A stretch of 64,000 bases of DNA, taken from NCBI GenBank assembly GCA_963773845.1, contig CAVZCU010000011.1, positions 372,001 to 436,000 of the forward strand, in the 5' to 3' direction. Below the pieces are notes generated by a model. It ran no database searches. It saw only the letters and a program-made list of their open reading frames with translations, and was not told the origin of the DNA. Each line of letters opens with the position of its first letter. The first letter of the stretch is position 1. The position numbers and the translations under genes were made by a program. Shown here in pieces: positions 53,394-61,023 of this stretch. Source of the DNA: SIAJ01 sp963773845. Its GTDB lineage: Bacteria > Planctomycetota > Planctomycetia > Gemmatales > Gemmataceae.

Positions 53394-55787
53394 TCAGACC
53401 ATGCCCCAGGCCCGCCTCAGGCCCCATTCGAGACCGAGGATGGCAACGAAGAGAATCAGGACAATCGGCAAGAACCACTTTTGCTTATCGCGCCGCCAGT
53501 CCGGGTAGGGTTTGGGCTTCGCGGCACTGATGGTCGGCGGATGATTCTTCATGTCTTCGAGGAATTTGGGCAAATGATCGGCGCGATAGACAAAAGGGGC
53601 TGCCGTTCCATTCGCCGTATTCTGCAAGGTCAAGAGGAATTCCGGCTGAGCCGCTGGGCGCAGCATTTCGTCCGAGACCTCGGGATATACGACGAATCGT
53701 GCCGTTGCATCGCCCGCGATCTTCTCGCCATTTGCGTCGGATCCTTCCCCCCAGGCCGTGATGCGATATTCGCCCGGCTCTTTGGCTTCGAATGCGACAC
53801 GAGCCCCGCCTTTTGGATCGCGCTCGGCGCGCTTGGATTTACTCTTGTCGGCTGCTTCGTCAACGCGGTGAATCTGGTAACGAATCTCGGATTCTTGAAC
53901 CTCGTCGCCGCGCTTGTCGCGCACGCCCATACGTACATTCTGTCGGCCATTGACGATCAGCCGGCGAAACTCCGGCCGAACGTAGACATTCCCTTCCACT
54001 TCATCTTGATGGGCAAGCCAAAGAACTACTTGCTTCCAGAACCGTGTGTGGAGATCGTAAGTCGCCCGGCGGTTGTTTGGGTCCGGTCCGGGCTTGGTCC
54101 AGTACCAGGTATCGGAAACGCCGAACGCCAACGACCGCGCCGGCAGCGCCCCGCCCTTCGGGATGCCAACATCCATTCGCACCATTAGCGGTGGACCTTT
54201 GAGCGGATCGTTGGCCCGCGCCAAGATCTCGGCCGTCGGCTTCGGCACGCCCAGGACTGTATAGCCGGGTAGCTTGGTGTCCTCACTATTGAGTAGATTC
54301 CAGGCCTCGCGATTCTTTTTGCCGTCGGCGTTCAATCGCAACAGGTAGTTTTGCAATCCGGCGTCCGTCGGCTCCAGCGATGTGGGCTCGTTCACCGGAT
54401 TGGCGGCGTCGGCTGGCAAAAGGACCGGAAGGATGTCGGCTATCGGCGTATCCCGCCAACCGTCCGCGTTTGGGACGCCCGCGGTGCCGGCGAGCGAATA
54501 GGCTCCGCCGGTCATCATGAACCCGACCCCCTTGTCGCGGACCAAATCGCGAATCTCTTGGAGAATCTGCGGCCTAGCCGAGGTAAGCATCTTGGGAGCC
54601 ACGTCGCCGATAATGATGACGTCGTAGCGCTGCTGCGGAATGTCGTAGGCCTTGGCGTCCGCCGCCGTCCCTTCCGCTTCCGATGTGCGCGTGATCTCAA
54701 CGTAATCAAAGCGCTTGTCGGTCGCGAGCGCCCGGCGAATCCCCTTCAGCTCCCAGCCATCCTTGCTGATGACCAATACGCGAACCCCTTCCCGAGTCAC
54801 CGTGAGATAGGTTTCGATCTTGTCGTTGAGCGTCGTCGTCTGGCCCTCCGGCGGGTCGACCAATTCCAGGGACACCTTGACCTCGCCGGGCGTGTCCGGC
54901 GCCTTGGTGCTGAGTTCGATTTCGTTGTCGAATTCCTTCGTCAATTCGAAGCTCTCGGTCACCTTCACTTCGTCGTTGATTTTCAGGCGAACCTTGATCT
55001 TTTGATTCGGAAACCCCGGGGCATTAATCTTCGCCCGCACCTTGATTTCCGCTTTGATCGCGGCCGGCGAAGGATCGGGACTGATGGAAGTGAAACCAAT
55101 GTCCTTGAGCGTCGGATTCACGGTCGTGGATCCGACCGCAAAGCAATAGACTGGGCAGCCGATTCCGCGCCAGCGACTCGCTTCGGGCAACGCCGGCTTG
55201 GCGCCGTTGTCCGCGCCGTCGCTGACGATAATCAGTCCCCGGAGCAATCGCTCGCCCTGATGGCGATCGTAAAGCTTCGAGAGCATCGTGCCGAATTCAG
55301 TGCGCTTGCCTTCGGGCTTGACATCGTCGTTCAGCTTGTCGCGCTCGGGATCGAAGTTCTTCGAGAAGTGGTAGAGGTATATCGTCGTTTGCTGGTCGTC
55401 GCGCATCTGGTCGAGCAACGGACCACACTTGTCCAGCATCTTGCGCACGACTTCCCAGCGAGTATAGTTGGCCTCGTCCTTGACCGACATGCTTTCGGAC
55501 GCATCGACAACAACGATTAGCGTTGATGGCAGCTTGGGAATCTCCGTGATCGCCGCCGACGGACGCAAGGCGAGGATGATGGCAAGCAGCAGAGCGAACA
55601 GTCGCAAACCGATCAATGTGGCGACTCTACGTGGGGAACTGGCAGCCGAGCCGGTGTAGGTGGATATGGTCAGGACGACCAGCAGCCCAGCGACCGCGAG
55701 GAGCGCTACGTATCCGGGCAGATCGCTTTCGGTGAAGGGTCGCCACGCGGGATTCGTGACGATGTTCCAGATTCTGTCGGGCTCCAC
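53394..55787 (-). CDS. Membrane VWA/glutamine-amidotransferase-like protein (BatA-cluster partner)
   Basis: 797 residues. The N-terminus has two membrane segments (about 25-45 and 58-78: PGYVALLAVAGLLVVLTIST, then LIGLRLFALLLAIILALRPS). A VWA domain follows with the MIDAS-like VVVDASESMSVKDEANYTRW. Residues about 200-400 include beta-type CARDB-like sequence. A type 1 glutamine-amidotransferase-like part follows (VRVLVISKDGWELKGIRRAL, then DKGVGFMMTGGAYSLAG), and a C-terminal membrane anchor (WFLPIVLILFVAILGLEWGL). This is the planctomycete partner of BatA proteins. It lies in the same transcript as the DUF4058 and BatA genes. Confidence 0.9.
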   Translation of the reverse strand: MEPDRIWNIVTNPAWRPFTESDLPGYVALLAVAGLLVVLTISTYTGSAASSPRRVATLIGLRLFALLLAIILALRPSAAITEIPKLPSTLIVVVDASESMSVKDEANYTRWEVVRKMLDKCGPLLDQMRDDQQTTIYLYHFSKNFDPERDKLNDDVKPEGKRTEFGTMLSKLYDRHQGERLLRGLIIVSDGADNGAKPALPEASRWRGIGCPVYCFAVGSTTVNPTLKDIGFTSISPDPSPAAIKAEIKVRAKINAPGFPNQKIKVRLKINDEVKVTESFELTKEFDNEIELSTKAPDTPGEVKVSLELVDPPEGQTTTLNDKIETYLTVTREGVRVLVISKDGWELKGIRRALATDKRFDYVEITRTSEAEGTAADAKAYDIPQQRYDVIIIGDVAPKMLTSARPQILQEIRDLVRDKGVGFMMTGGAYSLAGTAGVPNADGWRDTPIADILPVLLPADAANPVNEPTSLEPTDAGLQNYLLRLNADGKKNREAWNLLNSEDTKLPGYTVLGVPKPTAEILARANDPLKGPPLMVRMDVGIPKGGALPARSLAFGVSDTWYWTKPGPDPNNRRATYDLHTRFWKQVVLWLAHQDEVEGNVYVRPEFRRLIVNGRQNVRMGVRDKRGDEVQESEIRYQIHRVDEAADKSKSKRAERDPKGGARVAFEAKEPGEYRITAWGEGSDANGEKIAGDATARFVVYPEVSDEMLRPAAQPEFLLTLQNTANGTAAPFVYRADHLPKFLEDMKNHPPTISAAKPKPYPDWRRDKQKWFLPIVLILFVAILGLEWGLRRAWGMV

Positions 55788-55800
55788 GATTGTTTGCTCC

Positions 55801-56457
55801 TCAAGCGGCCGGGGCAGTTAGAACTTCCCGCCAGCGCCGGGGAAATTTCTCGAAGGCCAGCATGTAAGTCTCTTCTAAAGGCGCGAAGATATACAGGTCC
55901 GGTTCGAGAATCAGGGGCATGTCGGGCAAACGATCGCCAACCGCAACGGACTCGACAAATGCCCGCTCCTCTTCCCCCGCCATATAGGTGGCAATGGTGA
56001 GAGGCTTAGCCGGCGATGCAGACGGGAGCGACGAATACGCATTCCAAATCGCTTGGTGAATGCCGTGCGGATCGCGTGGCGTGGGAGGGAAGAGGTCGAT
56101 GACATGCACATGGACGCCCATTTCCAGGAATTCGATTGCTTTGGCAACAAAGGCCCGGATGCTCTTGCTGCTTGACTTGTTTCCGGGCGAGACCAATTCG
56201 ATGATGGCGACAATTCGGTCCCCGGCCGCGCGCCGAATGGCAACGACACGCTGTTTGCCTCGGTGGGTCTCGTCGTCAGGCGAGCCAAAATCAAGAGTTA
56301 CCACATCGGGTTCAAGACCCAACGCTTTCCTTTCGGGTAATGCATAGTACCTGGCTGGCAGCAATTGGTTCAGCTTACCGGCCAACTCGCTCAACCAGGT
56401 CACGTGGAACCCGTGAAATGTTCCTGCGTCCACTCGTGTCCAGTCGTGGATCGGCAT
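55801..56457 (-). CDS. DUF4058 family protein
   Basis: 218 residues from ATG 56457 (MPIHDWTRVDAGTFHGFHVT, LLPARYYALPERKALGLEPD onward), the typical DUF4058 opening. The middle has RIVAIIELVSPGNKSSSKSI, FVAKAIEFLEMGVHVHVIDL and FPPTPRDPHGIHQAIW. It ends with LEETYMLAFEKFPRRWREVL. This family has a restriction-endonuclease-like fold and is common in planctomycetes and cyanobacteria; function unknown. The frame is open to 56535 upstream but that part does not look like the family. It sits between the two large VWA/BatA genes. Confidence 0.92.
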   Translation of the reverse strand: MPIHDWTRVDAGTFHGFHVTWLSELAGKLNQLLPARYYALPERKALGLEPDVVTLDFGSPDDETHRGKQRVVAIRRAAGDRIVAIIELVSPGNKSSSKSIRAFVAKAIEFLEMGVHVHVIDLFPPTPRDPHGIHQAIWNAYSSLPSASPAKPLTIATYMAGEEERAFVESVAVGDRLPDMPLILEPDLYIFAPLEETYMLAFEKFPRRWREVLTAPAA

Positions 56458-56470
56458 GTGTCGCCTCCAA

Positions 56471-58762
56471 TTACTCCGTCGCCCGTTTTCTTCTGTAGAA
56501 CTTATTCCCCATCCAATTCTCAACGGCCAGGACAATCAAGAGCAAGATCATCAAGAACGGGAACAGCTCAATTGGCTGCGTGAACTTGCCGCTCAGGATG
56601 TCGGTCAGCGTGAGCTTTTTGTCCGCCGGGTAAACGGTGTCCGAGCCGAATAGTTCGGTGATCGCCTCCGACGGCAGGCGTTCGAGATTACTCTCTTCGA
56701 CGGGTGCATTGATGCTGAATCCATCCGTCCATTTGCCGTCCTCGGCCGAGAGCGTGAACGCCCCGGCCGTGCCCGTCTTCTCCGGGCCGAGGCGGAAATA
56801 GGCCTGTCCTTCCTGGCGCTTGATCGTGGCGTCCGTCGCCGCGACATCCGGCCCGCTGAGAAAATACGAGATCCCTGGCTTCGCCTCGCCCGGCGGCCAC
56901 TTGACGAGCACATTCTGGCCGGCCGTGAAGTTGAAGGTCTGGTCTTCACTGTCGCCGATCAGCGTACGCACCGCTTCGTTGACGAGGACGAGGTAGAACC
57001 AGGATGTCGCATAATTGTGAACGACATCGTTCGATCCCAGGCCCATCGGCACCGTGAACTGGTACACCCGACCACGCTGACCGACGTTCCATTCCAGGAC
57101 GGCTGGCGAACGTTGATCGGCATCAGGGGCATCGTTATAAGCAACCACTGTCCGATCCTTCGCACCGTCCTGGACTTTCCAAAAGCCCTTGGTTGAAGGC
57201 GGATGTTTGTCGAAAAAGTCGTGCTCGTCGCGGTATTGGCGGAATACGTTCAAGAGCGGCCGCTGCGAGCTGAGAGCACTCCAAGTCCAGGTCACCGTCT
57301 CGCCCGGCGGCGCGGCATACCAACCCGTGAACTTCCGCGGCAGCACATTCTGGGCAGCTTCGGTCTGGTAGGCAGCGACGTCCATTTCCGGCCCGCCGGG
57401 CACGATGATCAACTGCCCACCGTTCTTGCCGAATTCGAACAATTTGTTCCACAGCGTCACGCTTGGTCGGGAGACATCCAGCAGCGTGATTTCTTCGTAC
57501 TTTGACCAGTCGATGCGATCCATCTCATCGTCGGGCGGAACGGGCCGCACATCGCAGTTGTACCAGCCGACCGAATCCAGCACACGCTTCCACACCTCGG
57601 CGTGGCCTTGAGCGGCGCCCAAGACGCCGAGGCCGCCGATCACAAGCGACTCGCGTGGCGTATCGACGAGTGCCAGCACATTCCGTGGCTCGCGAATGCG
57701 GAACGTGATGTATCGCTCGTTGTCGAATGGCAGGGCGTCCGGCGTGACCAGACTAATCTTCGCCTGGTGCAGGCCTGGCTTCAAACCATCCTTGCGAAGT
57801 TGCCGCGTAATCGGTCGATCCGGGCCTGGATTCACCGGGATCTTTTGGGGCTCATCACCATCCACCGAGAACAACAGCACGTTGTCGGTTGCGCCGGTTG
57901 CTTCCACGGTCACGTTGATCAGCACCGGCTGATTGGCTGGTACGATCTGCGGCTTCATTTCGACAGTCGTGATCGCGGTATTCACCGGCTTATCGATGCC
58001 GACGTCGATATAGACGTGATAGACGCTTGGCGGCGGCACGCGGTCGCGCAGCGATTGCAACTCGGCCACGCGATTGACGTCCCACGAGGGGGCCGTGCGA
58101 TCCGAGAACACGACCAGCAATCGCGGGTACGGTTCCTGGCCCGGCTCCAACTCGGCATCGACACGGGATAACAGCGAATAGGCGGTTTCCAATGTTCGCC
58201 GGGTTAATGGCTCGGCGTTCGCCTTCGGCTTCTTGATGTCGCGCACGCGCTGGCGGGCTTCGGCGAGCCCCGCCTCGAAGACCGGCTCCGAGCGATCGGC
58301 GGGGTCGAGGATCGCGACCTTGCTGCCTGGCGGCAAGTCTTCGAGTATTTCCATTGCCCGGCCGCGGGCTTCGTCCAGACAGGTCCACGGACCATCGGCG
58401 CGTTCTTCGAGCAGCTTCAAGCCGCGTTGCCGAGCTTCCGTGAGGCCCGTACGCTCGGACAACACGTAGCCCATGCTCGGACTGGTATCGATGACAAGCA
58501 CCGCTGCCACCGGCCGGCCCTTGGCGCCGAGGCTCAAGCCTTCGCTCAGCACGGTTGGTTGCCAGAGCGAAAGACAGATGAGCGCGATGAGGGCCATGCG
58601 CAACAGCAAGAGAAGCAGGTGGCGCAAGCGAATTTTGCGCTGGTTGATCTGTCGGCGTTGCTTGAGAAAGCGAAAGGCGGGAAATGGCAGGCGCTTCGGC
58701 TCCTGCCGCATGATCAGGTGCAACAGCACCGGCAGGCCAACCAGGGCTGCGCCGGTGAGCAA
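56471..58762 (-). CDS. BatA/VWA-domain membrane protein
   Basis: 763 residues. N-terminal BatA segment with two membrane spans (LTGAALVGLPVLLHLIMRQE, then KIRLRHLLLLLLRMALIALI), VWA domain with the MIDAS motif AVLVIDTSPSMGYVLSERTG, a long beta-rich periplasmic region, and a C-terminal anchor (PFLMILLLIVLAVENWMGNK). BatA proteins act with MoxR ATPases in envelope quality control in other bacteria. The start TTG at 58762 leaves the N-terminus a few residues short of relatives (AIITGLPIL just upstream is protein-like, but no start codon is there). Same transcript as the two genes downstream. Confidence 0.92.
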   Translation of the reverse strand: MLTGAALVGLPVLLHLIMRQEPKRLPFPAFRFLKQRRQINQRKIRLRHLLLLLLRMALIALICLSLWQPTVLSEGLSLGAKGRPVAAVLVIDTSPSMGYVLSERTGLTEARQRGLKLLEERADGPWTCLDEARGRAMEILEDLPPGSKVAILDPADRSEPVFEAGLAEARQRVRDIKKPKANAEPLTRRTLETAYSLLSRVDAELEPGQEPYPRLLVVFSDRTAPSWDVNRVAELQSLRDRVPPPSVYHVYIDVGIDKPVNTAITTVEMKPQIVPANQPVLINVTVEATGATDNVLLFSVDGDEPQKIPVNPGPDRPITRQLRKDGLKPGLHQAKISLVTPDALPFDNERYITFRIREPRNVLALVDTPRESLVIGGLGVLGAAQGHAEVWKRVLDSVGWYNCDVRPVPPDDEMDRIDWSKYEEITLLDVSRPSVTLWNKLFEFGKNGGQLIIVPGGPEMDVAAYQTEAAQNVLPRKFTGWYAAPPGETVTWTWSALSSQRPLLNVFRQYRDEHDFFDKHPPSTKGFWKVQDGAKDRTVVAYNDAPDADQRSPAVLEWNVGQRGRVYQFTVPMGLGSNDVVHNYATSWFYLVLVNEAVRTLIGDSEDQTFNFTAGQNVLVKWPPGEAKPGISYFLSGPDVAATDATIKRQEGQAYFRLGPEKTGTAGAFTLSAEDGKWTDGFSINAPVEESNLERLPSEAITELFGSDTVYPADKKLTLTDILSGKFTQPIELFPFLMILLLIVLAVENWMGNKFYRRKRATE

Positions 58763-58807
58763 AATTGGTAAGCCGGTGATGATGGCTCAGTCCCCAGTCG
58801 CGAGTCC

Positions 58808-58856
58808 CCAGTTCGCGGTCGCCAGTCGACCTGACTGGGGACCGCGAACTGGGGAC
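58808..58856. repeat. 17-bp inverted repeat between DUF1501 and BatA genes
   Basis: AGTCCCCAGTTCGCGGT near 58808-58824 is inverted near 58840-58856, with loop-like sequence CGCCAGTCGACCTGACTGG between. Related CAGTCCCCAGT phrases occur at 58790-58810 and at 35615-35665 between the ABC ATPase and permease genes, so it is a dispersed repeat family. Confidence 0.6.
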
Positions 58857-58874
58857 TGCGGACTTCTGGTCATT

Positions 58875-60263
58875 CTACAGGATGGCGGAAATTGGCTCGC
58901 CGGTGCAGAGGGACATGGGACGGTTCAATCGATCGCGCACCAGCATTTGCGGATCGACCCCTAAACAATGGTAGACAGTCGCCGCAAGGTCCGACGGAGA
59001 AATGGGATTGGTAGCGGGGTAAGCGGCATAGCGATCGCTCGATCCATGCACCACTCCGCCTCTTACGCCGCCGCCGGCCAGGATGCTTGTGAAGCAATGC
59101 GGCCAGTGATCGCGGCCATCACGGCCGGCGCCGGCCCCGCCTACGACCGATTGGCCCACCCGTGGCGTGCGGCCCATCTCGCCCGTCCAGAGGATCAGCG
59201 TTTCATCCAGCATGCCGCGGGCTTCGAGATCATCGAGCAGTGCGGAAAATGCCAGATCCGTGACCGGACATAGGCGTTGCTTCAAGTCGATGAAATTGCG
59301 ATTGTGCGTGTCCCAATAGACGCTGACGTTGGTGATGCCGTCGTTCGGCCAGAAGACTGTAACAAGCGGAACCCCGGCCTCGATCAATCGCCGGGCTTGC
59401 AGGACCGACTGGCCGTGCACGTTCATGCCGTAGCGTTCGCGAAGTGCACGGGGCTCCTGGGTGATGTCGAACGCCCGCGTTACGTCCGGCGAGGAGAGCA
59501 GGTCGAAGGCGCGCTGATAATTCGCCTTGGTCGCCTGCGAATCGAGGCTGGCATCCATCGTGCGCTTTTGCGCATCGAGCCTGCTGAGCAGTTCGCGACG
59601 CTCGTCGGACCGGCTTGCGGGCACCTCGGCCCGCAGGTCGAACTCGCCGACGCGGTAGTTGGGTTTGCTGGCGTCGGCGTCGATGCGCATCGGGTTATAG
59701 AGCGGGCCCATCCAGCCGGCGTCCTGTCCGTGCGTCTCTTCGACAAAGCGCGGTGCACCGTTCGGCACCACGGGCATCATCGAGACGTAGGGTGGCAGCG
59801 GTCCCTTGCCGCGGCCGAGTTTGGCGAGCATCGCCCCGTAGTTCGGCCAGTCTTCATTCCGCGGGGCGCCCTCGGCTCGCGGCGAGGGCCGGCCGGTCAG
59901 CATCCAGTGCGGAGCGGTGACATGATTGACGTCGCTATGCGTGACGGAGCGAAGGATCGCCAGCTTGTTGGTGCGCTGGGCGAGCAACGGCAGATGCTCG
60001 CAGATGCGGTAGCCGGGAACAGTGGTGGCAATCGACTTGAAATCGCCACGATATTCAGACGGAGCATCGGGCTTCAAATCCCACGTGTCCTGGTGAGCCG
60101 GTCCGCCCCACATGAACAGGACGATGCACGATTTGGCCCTGCCCAACGGCCGCGAGCCGCCCGTGGATTCTCGCGCCGCCAGCAACTCGGGCAAGCCGAG
60201 GCCCACCAGCGGCAAGGCGCCAGCACGGAGGACTTCACGGCGGGAGGGAACAAAACCGATCAT
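58875..60263 (-). CDS. DUF1501 (sulfatase-like fold) protein with twin-arginine leader
   Basis: 462 residues from ATG 60263. Leader: MIGFVPSRREVLRAGALPLV, with SRREVLRAG of the twin-arginine type. The rest matches DUF1501: CIVLFMWGGPAHQDTWDLKP, RSVTHSDVNHVTAPHWMLTG, VLQARRLIEAGVPLVTVFWP, LILWTGEMGRTPRVGQ and SPSDLAATVYHCLGVDP. DUF1501 proteins are exported and abundant in planctomycetes; a substrate is not known, and partner genes (DUF1553/DUF1549) are not adjacent. The open frame reaches 60350 but the leader sets the start. Confidence 0.93.
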   Translation of the reverse strand: MIGFVPSRREVLRAGALPLVGLGLPELLAARESTGGSRPLGRAKSCIVLFMWGGPAHQDTWDLKPDAPSEYRGDFKSIATTVPGYRICEHLPLLAQRTNKLAILRSVTHSDVNHVTAPHWMLTGRPSPRAEGAPRNEDWPNYGAMLAKLGRGKGPLPPYVSMMPVVPNGAPRFVEETHGQDAGWMGPLYNPMRIDADASKPNYRVGEFDLRAEVPASRSDERRELLSRLDAQKRTMDASLDSQATKANYQRAFDLLSSPDVTRAFDITQEPRALRERYGMNVHGQSVLQARRLIEAGVPLVTVFWPNDGITNVSVYWDTHNRNFIDLKQRLCPVTDLAFSALLDDLEARGMLDETLILWTGEMGRTPRVGQSVVGGAGAGRDGRDHWPHCFTSILAGGGVRGGVVHGSSDRYAAYPATNPISPSDLAATVYHCLGVDPQMLVRDRLNRPMSLCTGEPISAIL

Positions 60264-61023
60264 ACAGCCATTATCATCGGATGCGTCCGAAGGTGCAAGC
60301 GATAGGCCATGCGATTCGCCAATCCATGAGTGTTCTCTTTTCACTCGCACACACGGAATGGATTGCGCTGCAACCCCCGGTCAGGAGCCCTGCAACGCAT
60401 TTTCGTCCGGTCTAGACGTAATCACTGATCGAGGCGGAAGTTGATTCGTTGCATTGCGCTCGGCTCGGGTTTGAGCATGCGACAGAGTCCAGATTTTTGT
60501 GGCATAGGCCTCCCGGCCTGTGCGAACTCACAGGCCGGGAGGCCTATGCCACAAAGACAAAGGCAGTCCCAGCATGCGTCGCCTCGATAGGAGGCGTCGG
60601 CGGCACGAACTCGTTCACCGGTTCGCAAAACGTGGGCGGCTCACGCCACAACACATGGTCATGTGGCGAATTCTTGTCCGGACCGTCCAAGTTGGCCGAC
60701 CTCAGTTCCAGCCGCCTTTAACTCGCGACAAGGAATTCACGCAGTGCATGTATTTCTTGGCGTGGTTTTTTTTGCTTGACAAGCGTATGAGAACGGAGGA
60801 CTATCGTTGCCACTCGGTGGCGTAGGTCACGCCATGCTCGCACCAGATTCTGGATTTCAAACCCAGACTCCGTCCGATTTGCACCGTGCATTCGGACGCT
60901 CATGTGGCCCAGGCCTGTTCGTGCCCAGTTGTCGGCGCCCAAGAATGATTCCGGGGAACCGATTTAGCCGTTGAGGCCCGCGAGAATTGTGACCTGCACC
61001 CCCTCATCCACTCGAGGTGCAGC
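60264..61023. other. Non-coding stretch with a perfect 27-bp hairpin
   Basis: About 760 bases without a convincing gene between two divergent genes. It holds the hairpin at 60496-60555. A -35-like TTGACA lies at 60776-60781 but a good -10 is not seen. Short frames on both strands have no family features. Possibly regulatory sequence for the large surface protein downstream. Confidence 0.5.
60496..60555. repeat. Perfect 27-bp inverted repeat, 6-base loop
   Basis: Arms 60496-60522 (TTTGTGGCATAGGCCTCCCG start) and 60529-60555 pair perfectly, loop CGAACT. T runs lie on one side and A on the other. Related to dispersed gene-boundary palindromes; terminator function is possible for either direction, but no gene ends next to it. 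Confidence 0.75.

Noticed and set aside
54351..55520. 389-codon plus-strand frame
   Set aside because: Antisense to the VWA/amidotransferase-like gene, which has clear domains.
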